This document shows, piece after piece, positions 16,674 to 25,596 of a DNA stretch of 64,000 bases. Every line of letters begins with the position of its first letter. Position 1 is the first letter of the stretch. Where the stretch lies: positions 930,001 through 994,000 of the forward strand of contig NZ_CBDFIX010000002.1 of assembly GCF_965248315.1 (NCBI RefSeq). The letters are read 5' to 3'. The DNA comes from Ulvibacterium sp965248315 (GTDB lineage: Bacteria; Bacteroidota; Bacteroidia; Flavobacteriales; Flavobacteriaceae). Under the pieces are notes generated by a model. It was not told where the DNA came from. It searched no databases and was given only the letters and a program-made list of their open reading frames with translations. Both the position numbers and the translations under genes were made by a program.

Positions 16674-19541
16674 TCATTTCATTTTGGAAGCATCCTTTAT
16701 CTCAAATTCCACCTTCGCTTTTTGACCATTCCCCTCAAGTTCCACAAGATACTTCCCTTTGGGCAGATAGGTCTTTCTGTTCTGGGCCTTCTTCAGTTCT
16801 TTTTTGTTTTTTTTCAAGTAAGCCATTTTCCCGGATTTCGAGAAAGCCAGATCATAGGACAAGATATTGAAGCCTTCATCCGCTTGGATATCAGTGCTAC
16901 TAACGGCAATGTCATCCAATGTCTTGATGGTGGCTGAAAAAGTAGCCGGATCGGAACTATAAAAAACAACATCCAACCCGGGGGTGGATGGTTTTGACCA
17001 AGCTCCTGGAGAATTACCCCAATTTGGAGAGTGTACTATAGGTTCAATTTCAAAAACATGAAGGTCTTTTTCCAATACCTTTGGTCTCAGTTGCTGCATA
17101 TGGGCAATATCTGCCTTGTAAATACTTCGGCCGTGGGTTCCCACCAAAAGATGCCTGGCATTTGGTTGAATAACCAAATCGTGTACCGCAACATTGGGCA
17201 TTCCGTTTTGGAAAACCTCCCATGATTCGCCCCGGTCAAAAGAAACATAAAGTCCATTATCCGTACCCGTGAACAAAAGGTTCTCATTTTCTGGATCTTC
17301 AAGAATCACATTCACGGGCGAAACCGGAATACCCTTTGAAATATCTTTCCAGGTTTTGCCATAATCATCGCTTACAAAAACATAGGGAGTGAAATCGTCC
17401 CAGCGATACCCGTTTAAACTTACATACACCCGCTCCTTTTTATGCTTGGAAGCGGCAACACGGCTTATCCATAGATCTTTGGGGAAAGAGCCGGATATAA
17501 TTTCCCAACTGCCCCCTCCGTTTTTGGAAACATGGACTAGGCCGTCATCACTTCCGGTGTACAATAGTCCAAAGGCAAATGGAGATTCTGAAATCGTAGT
17601 CAAGGTACCATAGGCAACGTTGCCTTTCCGACCGCCTTGGGTAAGGTCTGTCGAAATAGGTTCCCAATCATCCCCTTGGTTCATGGAGCGGTGTAGTACG
17701 TTGCTTCCTATATATACAATGTCCTGATTGTGGGAGGACAGTAGAATTGGGGTTTGCCAATTGAAACGATATGGTGGAGCCCCCAATTCATGTTTAGGCA
17801 TTATCCCGATTCTTTGGTCTTTCTCCAAATCCAAACGATAATAATTTCCGAATTGATACCCGGCATATACGGTATTGGAATTTCGATTATCTATCTGCAC
17901 CTGCATACCATCAGCGCCCAAGATTGATTTCCAAGGATAGTGACCAGTTTGATGCCAAAGACTGTTTTCTTCGGCATTGTGCGGCCCCTTCCAAACACCA
18001 TTGTCCTGCAATCCACCATAGATATTATAAGGTTCTTCATTATCCACGTTTATGGCATAGAACTGCCCTACGGACGGGGAGTTGTTTTTTATCCAATGTT
18101 CCCCATCATCGTAGGAGATGTTTACACCTCCGTCGTTCCCGTTAATCAGATGGCCGGAACGTTTAGGATTGATCCAAAGAGCATGATGATCGGCATGTAC
18201 ATTTTTACCGCTGATGGAAGTAAAGGTCTTGCCCCCATCTTCCGATTTTAGTATCGGGACACCACCCAAATAGATTTTATCCTTATCATTGGGATCTATC
18301 CGTATTTGGGCAAAGTAGTACCCATAGCTATAGAAAAGATCATCAATGTAGTTTTCATTTTGCTTGGCCCAAGTTTTGCCACCGTCATCACTTCTGTAGA
18401 CCTCGGCCCCAATTACCGGCGTATCGAAGAGGAGCGCATTGGCATCTTCCAAATATTTGGCCAGGTCTGTAGGTTTTACCGATCCACTTCGGACAAGTTG
18501 CTTTACATTTTCCGCCCTATATTTTTCCTGGAAGTTCTTGGTCTTGAGAAAATCATTAAGTTTTTGGTCATTCAGTTTCAAAAAGCGTTCAGAAGACATG
18601 GTCTTAAAATCTTCTTTGTCCAACTTGTCCGATTTCTTTGCGGACTTCTTTGTTTTTTTACGCCGAAATTGGTTATCAAGTACGGCATATATGACGTTCT
18701 CATCAAAAACGGCCAGGCCGATACGGCCCACGCCATCACCGGTAGGAAACCCACTTTCCGATGTCGAAATTTTATTCCAGGTGGTTCCCCCATCCGTGCT
18801 CTTGTAAATACCCGAAGCACTGCCGCTACCGGTAAAATTCCATGCTTTTCGATCTTTCTGCCATACCGCCGCATAAAGAGTATTGAAATTACCTGGTGTG
18901 TAGGCCAAATCTATAATTCCTGTCTCATCGTCTATAAAAAGGGTTTTTTGCCAAGTTTTCCCCCCATCCGAAGTCTTGAACACACCCCGTTCGGAATTGG
19001 GAGAATACAAATGCCCCGTAACCCCTACCAAAACTTCATCGGGATTGTTGGGATGTAAAAGGATTCTCCCGATATGATGTGAGTCTGCCAGGCCCATATG
19101 TTGCCAAGTTTGACCTTTATCTGTGGATTTAAGTATCCCAATGCCCGCATATGAAGACCTGGATGCATTGTTTTCGCCTGTGCCTACCCAAATAGTACCT
19201 GAATTCCAATCTACCGCAACATCCCCTACATTCTGGGTCTCCGAGGAATCCAATACCGGAACAAACGAGGTGCCGTTATTTTTGGTATACCAAAGCCCTC
19301 CTGAAGCGTAGCCCACGTAAAACTCCGAAGGATTTTCTGGATTTACGTCCAAGTCTACCACCCGACCGCTCATCACGGAAGGCCCCACATTTTTCAGCTG
19401 AATATTCTTTACCAATGTGTTATGGGCCATCTGATTTTTTTGGCGAAGCGCTTCTACTACCTTTTGCGATGTAGTGGAAGAAGGTTGCCCAAAAATCCAA
19501 AAGTGACAGAGTAATAGACTTGTAATGACAAATCCACGCAT
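16674..19541 (-). CDS. Large secreted BNR/sortilin-like beta-propeller protein
   Basis: 955 residues with a signal peptide (cleavage near IFGQP). Many Asp-box/BNR repeats of the form S-x-D-x-G-x-T-W occur (STDKGQTW, TSDGGKTW, STDGGTTW, RSDDGGKTW, SEDGGKTF, SDDYGKTW). This indicates one or two propellers of the VPS10/sortilin or xyloglucanase-like type. A charged Lys-rich insert interrupts the propeller at about residues 294-384. The end (about 850-955) looks like a beta-sandwich. The function is unknown; such proteins may bind or cut peptides or glycans at the cell surface. It is the first gene of a probable unit with ThuA and DUF2721. Confidence 0.85.
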   Translation of the reverse strand: MRGFVITSLLLCHFWIFGQPSSTTSQKVVEALRQKNQMAHNTLVKNIQLKNVGPSVMSGRVVDLDVNPENPSEFYVGYASGGLWYTKNNGTSFVPVLDSSETQNVGDVAVDWNSGTIWVGTGENNASRSSYAGIGILKSTDKGQTWQHMGLADSHHIGRILLHPNNPDEVLVGVTGHLYSPNSERGVFKTSDGGKTWQKTLFIDDETGIIDLAYTPGNFNTLYAAVWQKDRKAWNFTGSGSASGIYKSTDGGTTWNKISTSESGFPTGDGVGRIGLAVFDENVIYAVLDNQFRRKKTKKSAKKSDKLDKEDFKTMSSERFLKLNDQKLNDFLKTKNFQEKYRAENVKQLVRSGSVKPTDLAKYLEDANALLFDTPVIGAEVYRSDDGGKTWAKQNENYIDDLFYSYGYYFAQIRIDPNDKDKIYLGGVPILKSEDGGKTFTSISGKNVHADHHALWINPKRSGHLINGNDGGVNISYDDGEHWIKNNSPSVGQFYAINVDNEEPYNIYGGLQDNGVWKGPHNAEENSLWHQTGHYPWKSILGADGMQVQIDNRNSNTVYAGYQFGNYYRLDLEKDQRIGIMPKHELGAPPYRFNWQTPILLSSHNQDIVYIGSNVLHRSMNQGDDWEPISTDLTQGGRKGNVAYGTLTTISESPFAFGLLYTGSDDGLVHVSKNGGGSWEIISGSFPKDLWISRVAASKHKKERVYVSLNGYRWDDFTPYVFVSDDYGKTWKDISKGIPVSPVNVILEDPENENLLFTGTDNGLYVSFDRGESWEVFQNGMPNVAVHDLVIQPNARHLLVGTHGRSIYKADIAHMQQLRPKVLEKDLHVFEIEPIVHSPNWGNSPGAWSKPSTPGLDVVFYSSDPATFSATIKTLDDIAVSSTDIQADEGFNILSYDLAFSKSGKMAYLKKNKKELKKAQNRKTYLPKGKYLVELEGNGQKAKVEFEIKDASKMK

Positions 19542-19735
19542 AAGATTCAGTATTTAAAAATCATATTGGGAAAGTTAAGGAAACTTCGCCAGAAATCGTA
19601 TTAACTCAAGTTTAGTTGATCGCCAATCTTAAAACAGGCACTAGAATGATAAAATGATAAATAGTATGATGTCTAGTTGCGTATTAACCTAATTTTTTGT
19701 TAATTTATTGACAATAACCAACCAAAACTTTTAAA

Positions 19736-20020
19736 ATGGAAGAATACTTACCGTTAATTATTCAATTAATTTCAGGGGCCATCGGAGGCAACTTGGCTGG
19801 GAAGTTAATGAACAACCTGTCCTTAGGAACCGTGGTAAACTCTGTCTTAGGAATTTTGGGAGGGGGTCTTGGAGGCCAACTTTTGGGAATGCTGGGATTG
19901 GAAACCGGTGGTGGTGAAATGGATATGGCCAGCATTTTAGGTAGTGTAGCCGGAGGTGGAGTAGGCGGCGGTGTTCTCATGGCCATTATAGGCGCTATCA
20001 AAAATGCGATAGGAAAATAA
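19736..20020 (+). CDS. Small Gly-rich membrane protein
   Basis: 94 residues, almost wholly hydrophobic and glycine-rich (GAIGGNLAGKL, GILGGGLGGQLLGMLG, SVAGGGVGGGVLMAIIGAIK). It has two to three predicted membrane or membrane-surface helices and a short basic tail. The layout recalls small GlsB/YmgE-like or colicin-like Gly-zipper proteins, but no family is assigned with certainty. It stands alone and is followed by a perfect 30-base terminator palindrome, which supports it being a real single-gene transcript. Confidence 0.65.
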   Translation: MEEYLPLIIQLISGAIGGNLAGKLMNNLSLGTVVNSVLGILGGGLGGQLLGMLGLETGGGEMDMASILGSVAGGGVGGGVLMAIIGAIKNAIGK

Positions 20021-20048
20021 TAACGATAACATAACCAACGTAAACTCT

Positions 20049-20078
20049 GACCCCAAAGGCTTTAAAGCCTTTGGGGTC
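20049..20078 (+). terminator. Rho-independent terminator (30-base perfect palindrome)
   Basis: A GACCCCAAAGGCTTT arm and its exact complement (20049-20063 and 20064-20078) are followed by a T-rich stretch. It lies 28 bases after the small Gly-rich gene, whose transcript it should end. Confidence 0.85.
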
Positions 20079-20141
20079 TCTTTATTTTGATGACTTAGAT
20101 CTTCGTGGAAATCGCTATTTTTGATCAAAGCACATGTCAAA

Positions 20142-21434
20142 ATGAAATACGACCAAATTCCTGATACACTTTTTGTAAAGAACCGTAAAAAATTCATGAC
20201 CCGAATGCTGCCCAAAAGTTTAGCGGTATTCAATTCCAATGATGTATATCCCATTAGTGCAGATAGCACAATGCCCTTTCAGCAACATCGAGACATTTTC
20301 TATCTGAGCGGCGCGGATCAAGAGGAAACGATTTTGGTGCTTTTCCCCGATGCTCTGGACAAAAAACATCGTGAGGTTCTCTTCGTAAGGGAAACGAATG
20401 CTCATATTGCCGTTTGGGAAGGAGCCAAATTGACCAAGGAAAAGGCCACGGAAGTTTCCGGAATCGGGACCATTTATTGGCTGTCCGATTTCGACAAGGT
20501 GTTTTTTGACCTCATGACCGAGGCCAACACCATTTACCTGAATACCAATGAACATTACAGGCAAGCCGTAGAGACCCAAACCCGAGAAGATCGATTTATT
20601 CAAGAATGCAAACGAAAATTCCCGGCACATAACGTTGCCAAAAGCAACTCCATATTACAACATATTCGTGGTGTTAAGGAACCCGAGGAAATAGACCTTA
20701 TGCAAAAGGCATGCAATATTACCGAAAAGGGCTTTCGACGGGTTTTGGATTTTGTACAGCCGGGTGTTTGGGAATATGAAATCGAGGCCGAATTGCTCCA
20801 CGAGTTTGTACGAAATCGTTCCAAAGGATTTGCCTACACGCCCATAGTCGCTTCGGGCAATAATGCCAATGTGCTTCATTATATAGAAAACAACCAGCAG
20901 TGTAAGGATGGGGAATTAATTTTAATGGATGTTGCTGCAGAATATGCCAACTACTCCAGTGATCTTACACGGACAGTTCCCGTAAATGGCAGGTTTGACG
21001 AACGCCAAAAAGCAGTGTACGAAGCCGTTTTGCGTGTTAAAAAAGAGGCGACACAGATGTTGGTTCCCGGTACAATTTGGGCGGAATACCACAAGGAAGT
21101 AGGGAAGGTGATGACTTCCGAACTCTTGGGCCTAAATCTTCTGGACAAGGCCGATGTACAGAACGAGGATAAAAATTGGCCAGCTTATAAAAAGTATTTT
21201 ATGCACGGCACCAGTCACCATATTGGCTTGGACACCCATGACTATGGGGAGCTTAAGACTCCTATGAAGGCCAATATGGTTTTTACCGTTGAGCCTGGCA
21301 TTTATATTCCTGAGGAAAAAATGGGGGTACGATTGGAAGACGATGTGGTCATTCAGGAGAATGGGAAACCGTTTAATCTAATGCGTAATATCCCGATTGA
21401 GTTGGAGGAAATCGAATCTCTTATGGCAAAATAG
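20142..21434 (+). CDS. pepP: Xaa-Pro aminopeptidase (M24B)
   Basis: Removes an N-terminal residue from peptides with proline in second place. 430 residues from the ATG at 20142; the frame can be read from a TTG at 20121, but ATG fits the family start (MKYDQIPDTLFVKNRKKF). The N-terminal aminopeptidase P domain is followed by the pita-bread domain. Metal ligands are visible: LMDVAAEYANYSSDLTRT (two Asp), HGTSHHIGLDTHD (His), VFTVEPGIY (Glu) and GVRLEDDVV (Glu). The length and motif order are complete. It stands alone between terminator-bounded small genes. Confidence 0.93.
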   Translation: MKYDQIPDTLFVKNRKKFMTRMLPKSLAVFNSNDVYPISADSTMPFQQHRDIFYLSGADQEETILVLFPDALDKKHREVLFVRETNAHIAVWEGAKLTKEKATEVSGIGTIYWLSDFDKVFFDLMTEANTIYLNTNEHYRQAVETQTREDRFIQECKRKFPAHNVAKSNSILQHIRGVKEPEEIDLMQKACNITEKGFRRVLDFVQPGVWEYEIEAELLHEFVRNRSKGFAYTPIVASGNNANVLHYIENNQQCKDGELILMDVAAEYANYSSDLTRTVPVNGRFDERQKAVYEAVLRVKKEATQMLVPGTIWAEYHKEVGKVMTSELLGLNLLDKADVQNEDKNWPAYKKYFMHGTSHHIGLDTHDYGELKTPMKANMVFTVEPGIYIPEEKMGVRLEDDVVIQENGKPFNLMRNIPIELEEIESLMAK

Positions 21435-21496
21435 TTGGGTTGGCTCTCGTACACAAAGAAGCAATATTTAATTTGGAATCAACACACATTTAATGA

Positions 21497-22444
21497 ATGA
21501 AAACGATGGGAAAAAGAATTGGAATAGCCATATGTATATTTGGTTTTTTGGCGGCAAGTTGCTCGAATTATAAAAGTGCCAACGGTTTGACTCAATATGA
21601 AAACATTGATTCCTTGGCCATCTTTGCCCCTGAATTGGCTATGGAGCGAAATACATACAAAGGCTCTTTTTCGGACGATTATAACACCTTCTTCTTTTTT
21701 CGAAAGAAAACAAAGGACCAGGAAAAATATATACCTTATCAATCCACCTTTGAAAAAGGCCAATGGAACGTACCAAAGGTGGCCGAGTATTATGATGAGG
21801 ACTATTCGTTTACATACCAACTTAATGTTCCGAAAGAAAACAAGCTTATTTTTCTGTCCAACATGCGGACCAAAAATGATACAACGAATCGACCGAATTA
21901 TAATTTCTGGTCGATAAAGCGATCTGACAGCGGTTATGGATGGCCCCAAGAATTGGGACCAAAAACCCTTATGTACAATTATAATTCCCAGCCTTCTATG
22001 GCGAAAACGGGCACGATTTTCTTTACCTCGGATACACCCGATTGGGCACATACCTATTCCTATAAGATGGAATTGCTCGATAACGACAAATATGACGAGC
22101 CGAAACCATTTGAACCGATAAATCGATGGAGGTCCCAGCTGGGCTTAACAATCTACGAATTCGCCATGGGCCCCAACGAGGATTATCTCATAGTTTGTAT
22201 TAAGGAAGAATCCAAAAAAGGGACCTTGAATACGGATTTATATATTTCTTATTTTAAAAATGATGATTGGACCCGGCCGAAAAAGTTGAATTATGGAATA
22301 AACACCGCAGAAACGGAAAACTTTCCGGTTATTACGGCGGATGGGAAATATTTGATTTTCACTAGGGCATTTTCCCGGTTTTATATATTCCCGATTAATG
22401 TATTGACCGGGACAGACATATCAATTGAGGAAAGTGCTTCCTAA
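21497..22444 (+). CDS. Lipoprotein with TolB/PD40-like propeller repeats
   Basis: 315 residues with a lipoprotein signal (IAICIFGFLAASC). Several short blades carry the PD40 pattern (FSDDYNTFFFF, PSMAKTGTIFFTSD, FPVITADGKYLIFTR), in which a loop such as S-x-D-G or A-D-G-K-Y precedes a strand. This suggests a partial beta-propeller at the cell surface or periplasm. No catalytic residues are evident. Its neighbours (pepP and brnQ) hint only loosely at peptide or amino-acid use. Confidence 0.65.
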   Translation: MKTMGKRIGIAICIFGFLAASCSNYKSANGLTQYENIDSLAIFAPELAMERNTYKGSFSDDYNTFFFFRKKTKDQEKYIPYQSTFEKGQWNVPKVAEYYDEDYSFTYQLNVPKENKLIFLSNMRTKNDTTNRPNYNFWSIKRSDSGYGWPQELGPKTLMYNYNSQPSMAKTGTIFFTSDTPDWAHTYSYKMELLDNDKYDEPKPFEPINRWRSQLGLTIYEFAMGPNEDYLIVCIKEESKKGTLNTDLYISYFKNDDWTRPKKLNYGINTAETENFPVITADGKYLIFTRAFSRFYIFPINVLTGTDISIEESAS

Positions 22445-22559
22445 AAGGCATAGCTTCGACCCCAAAGGTCGTTATGGGGATGCTCCCTAAGTCTTAGGTC
22501 GGGCAAGGAGACCCTTCAACCATAAAAAATAGATTTCACATAGACAAAGGAAATGGAAG

Positions 22560-23825
22560 TCACAGACTCTTTTTTATAAAATTGGTTAGAGTGAAAATTG
22601 CAGCGGAAGGTAACACCCAACCCATACTAAATTGGCTTAGGGGAATCCATTCGGAAATACCGGCAATCGATTCCCCAAGACCAATACTTCTCAAAAAATC
22701 AGGAATACTAAAAAGTATCGTGGTAAGTACCACCCATGTAAAGACTTTTGTTGATGCAAACTTCCGGGGAACTACATTAAGTAGAATTAAAACTATAGTA
22801 ATCGGGTAAATAAACATGAGAGCAGGCAAGGCCACGGCAATGATATAGCCCACATTAAATTGTCCCATGACCACTCCAAGAACGCACCCTATTATTGCTG
22901 TTAGGGTATAAGCCTTTTGCGAATTGTTAAAACGGTACTTAACAAAATCTGCCGTTCCCGTAATGATGCCCACGGCCGTAGTAAAACAGGCCAATCCCAC
23001 TAAAAGACTAAGAAAAAGATTGGCCGTACTACCCAAGGTATATTTGCCGATACCACTCAATAAGGCAGTTCGGGTAATAGTATCATCGAATTCGAAGTGC
23101 ATCAGGGCCCCGGTAAGAATAAGCCCTGCATATATAAGGAACAATCCTGATCCCGCCAACCATCCGGCATTCGCAATTAGGGCTTTCTTTTCATCGTAAG
23201 TGGCATCGGCCATCTTAAGGTTTATGGAGACGATGATCACTCCACCAACAACAACGGCCCCCATGGCATCGAACGTTTGATAACCCTCTAAGACGCCATC
23301 GGCAAAAGGATTATTAAAGTCGATATTTCCAAAATCGAATTCGAACGAAAAGAAGGTCGTAGCGATAATTACCAAAAGGATAAGAATAATGGCCGGAGTT
23401 AACCACTTTCCAATCACATTTAGGATTTTGGACCGGTTCATAACAAAAATGAAGACCAGCATAAAATAGATAGAGCTGGTCAAAATGGCCGGAGTTTGGA
23501 ACACAGGTGCAATGGCTATTTCATGAGTAACAGCAGCCGTTCTGGGAGAGGGTAAACTAATAGCGATGGCATAAATCAAAAAAGAATAAACCCAACTAAA
23601 AGTGGGGGATACCTTTTTTCCTAAATCAAAAAGTGTTCCTTGCAAACGGGCATGGGCCAAGATACCCAAAATAGGAATTAAAACTGCAGAGAGACAAAAT
23701 CCCAGGGCGACCAACCACCAAAGTTCTCCAGATCGAAAGCCCAACAAAGGTGGTAGGATAAGATTGCCGGCCCCAAAGAAAAGCGAGAATAAGGCAAATG
23801 CGGTTACATAGGTTACTTTGGTCAT
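22560..23825 (-). CDS. brnQ: Branched-chain amino acid:cation symporter
   Basis: Takes up leucine, isoleucine and valine with Na+ or H+ (LivCS/BrnQ family). About 421 residues, with some 12 hydrophobic helices and the family N-terminus TKVTYVTAFALFSLFFGAGN followed by LILPPLLG. The helix-2/3 loop SPRTAAVTHEIA and the late FNVGYIIAVALPALMFIYPI block also fit. I use the ATG at 23825; a GTG two codons earlier (23831) is possible. A 19-base sequence that covers this GTG is repeated 99 bases upstream. It is divergent from the small zinc-ribbon-like gene. Confidence 0.9.
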   Translation of the reverse strand: MTKVTYVTAFALFSLFFGAGNLILPPLLGFRSGELWWLVALGFCLSAVLIPILGILAHARLQGTLFDLGKKVSPTFSWVYSFLIYAIAISLPSPRTAAVTHEIAIAPVFQTPAILTSSIYFMLVFIFVMNRSKILNVIGKWLTPAIILILLVIIATTFFSFEFDFGNIDFNNPFADGVLEGYQTFDAMGAVVVGGVIIVSINLKMADATYDEKKALIANAGWLAGSGLFLIYAGLILTGALMHFEFDDTITRTALLSGIGKYTLGSTANLFLSLLVGLACFTTAVGIITGTADFVKYRFNNSQKAYTLTAIIGCVLGVVMGQFNVGYIIAVALPALMFIYPITIVLILLNVVPRKFASTKVFTWVVLTTILFSIPDFLRSIGLGESIAGISEWIPLSQFSMGWVLPSAAIFTLTNFIKKSL

Positions 23826-23828
23826 TTT

Positions 23829-23946
23829 CACTTTGTCGATTTTTTGAGACTGGAAAGTTAACCCAAAATTGCGCTTTGTACTAAGTACAGCTTCTTCAGG
23901 CCATGTTTAAGATTTTACCAAAAGTTGCACTTTGTCGATTTTTTGA
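23829..23946 (-). repeat. Direct repeat pair (19 bases) upstream of brnQ
   Basis: CACTTTGTCGATTTTTTGA occurs at 23829-23847 and again at 23928-23946, identical, 99 bases apart. The first copy contains the possible GTG start of brnQ and the place of its ribosome site. The second looks like a duplicate of that start region without a reading frame after it. It may be a regulator site or a small duplication. Confidence 0.55.
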
Positions 23947-24099
23947 AAAGAAATGCCTGCTATACCCAATAAAAAACAATGCTAAGGCGTTGTATGCTAT
24001 ATAATGTTCAACGGACATTGTGAGCAATTGACCCAAATCCAGAATTTCGTATTCTTAATGAACCCCAATCATCGAGTACGACTTGATAAACCTACAAGT

Positions 24100-24318
24100 A
24101 TGAAAAAGTTTTTTTGCAGTGTTTTTGGCCATCATTATGTTGTGTCCAAAAAAATTACCCATCACATTAAAGAATATAAATGTATCCATTGTGGTAAAGA
24201 AGTCACCACGGATGTCAGCGGAAACCTTTCTACCCTGACTCCGGAATTACAGGATATTAACAAGACCTTGGAAGGTCTTTATCAAAAAAGACATAGAGCT
24301 GCACAGCAGGTAGCTTAA
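24100..24318 (+). CDS. Small zinc-ribbon-like protein (resembles DUF1660 phage proteins)
   Basis: 72 residues from the ATG at 24100. The frame can be extended upstream, but the extra N-terminal part is not family-like. MKKFFCSVFGHHYVVS with C6 and two His, then KCIHCGK (a CxxC), gives a probable Cys/His zinc site. The start resembles DUF1660 proteins of phages and gut bacteria. The tail is helical (TPELQDINKTLEGLYQKRH). No phage genes lie around it. Its function is unknown. Confidence 0.55.
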   Translation: MKKFFCSVFGHHYVVSKKITHHIKEYKCIHCGKEVTTDVSGNLSTLTPELQDINKTLEGLYQKRHRAAQQVA

Positions 24319-24483
24319 CTATGCTTTGGCAAGAAGGTTCCGTGCCCAAGGGGCAAGCGGAATTATGAGTTATTCCTGGAAATTGAGTAAGCACCCTTAT
24401 TCTCCACTGTCGTTTGCCCCACAACAGTTTAGTAGGGATTGCCCTTGATTTTCGGGAATTTTTTTTTGCGATTTAAATTTCTC

Positions 24484-25530
24484 CTAAGACTTAAAAGAAT
24501 TCCATCCTTGTGCTGTTAATGGAATTTGGCTTTCGCCTCGTGTAATTAAGTTGGCACCTAACGAATCATCCGTCATATGCCCAATGACGGTCAAATTTGG
24601 ATTGCCTTTGATTTTGTCAAAGTCCTTTTGGTCTATTGTAAACAACAGCTCATAGTCCTCGCCACCACTAAGCGCTACCAAGGTACTGTCCATCTTAAAC
24701 TCCTCGCAGGCTGAAATAACGGTGGGATCCAAAGGAATTTTATCCTCGAACAACTTACACCCTACTTGGCTCTGTTTGCAGAGATGTAATATCTCAGAAG
24801 ACAGGCCATCGCTAATGTCGATCATAGAAGTTGGTTTTACCTGTAGGTCTTTCAAAAGCGCTACCATATCCTTTCGTGCTTCAGGTTTCAATTGCCGTTC
24901 TACAATATAGGAATACGGTTCTAGATCAGGTTGGCTATTGGGATTTACCTTAAAAACTTCTTTCTCCCGTTCAAGCACCTGTAGCCCCATATACGCTCCG
25001 CCCAAATCTCCGGTAACCACAAGCAGGTCGTTTGGTCTCGCCCCGTTGCGGTAAGCAATATTTTCCTCCCTAATCTCTCCCATCGCGGTTACGCTAATGA
25101 GCATGCCTTTTGTAGAGGAAGTGGTATCCCCTCCGGCCAAGTCCACCTTGTAAAAATTACAGGCCAAGGCAATACCTTCGTAAAGTTCTTCGAGCGCTTC
25201 CAAAGGAAATCTATTGGAGACCGCAATGGAAACCAAAATTTGGGTGGCCTTGGCATTCATGGCATAGACATCGGACAGGTTTACCACTACTGATTTGTAT
25301 CCCAGATGTTTTAAGGGCATATAGCTGAGGTCAAAATGAACGCCCTCGACCAACAAATCGTTGGTAACGATTGTTCTTGTATTCTCAAAATTGAGCACGG
25401 CGGCATCATCGCCAATACCTTTTATGGTCGATTTTAGATTTATAGGAAAGTCCTTGGTCAAATGATCTATCAATCCAAACTCCCCCAATTGCTCCAAGGA
25501 GGTGCGCTCCTGATTCTTATTTTCCAGCAT
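24484..25530 (-). CDS. thiL: Thiamine-monophosphate kinase
   Basis: Phosphorylates thiamine monophosphate to the diphosphate cofactor. 348 residues of the PurM/AIR-synthase-like fold: KGIGDDAAVL (Mg-ATP binding) near 40, VTNDLLVEGVHFDLSYM near 55, NLSDVYAMNAKATQ, AGGDTTSS, and in the C-terminal half MIDISDGLSSEI and ALSGGEDYELLF. All expected blocks are present. It is transcribed away from the lipoprotein gene at 25597. No TPP riboswitch is visible in the short upstream gap. Confidence 0.95.
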   Translation of the reverse strand: MLENKNQERTSLEQLGEFGLIDHLTKDFPINLKSTIKGIGDDAAVLNFENTRTIVTNDLLVEGVHFDLSYMPLKHLGYKSVVVNLSDVYAMNAKATQILVSIAVSNRFPLEALEELYEGIALACNFYKVDLAGGDTTSSTKGMLISVTAMGEIREENIAYRNGARPNDLLVVTGDLGGAYMGLQVLEREKEVFKVNPNSQPDLEPYSYIVERQLKPEARKDMVALLKDLQVKPTSMIDISDGLSSEILHLCKQSQVGCKLFEDKIPLDPTVISACEEFKMDSTLVALSGGEDYELLFTIDQKDFDKIKGNPNLTVIGHMTDDSLGANLITRGESQIPLTAQGWNSFKS

Positions 25531-25596
25531 GCTGCAAAAATAAGGAGGATATAATATAAATAGTATCTTTACTAGAAAAGAACTTATAATTAGGCT

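Noticed and set aside
18306..19058. Long open frame on the plus strand opposite the BNR gene
   Set aside because: It lies wholly antisense to a well supported gene with Asp-box repeats and encodes no recognisable protein; it is a shadow of codon bias.
21479..22051. Minus-strand open frame opposite the PD40 lipoprotein
   Set aside because: The plus-strand gene has a lipobox and repeat strands; the opposite frame is rich in improbable Cys/Trp/Phe patterns.
22455..22475. Hairpin after the PD40 lipoprotein gene (CGACC...GGTCG)
   Set aside because: Five-base stem without a T-run; too weak to call a terminator.
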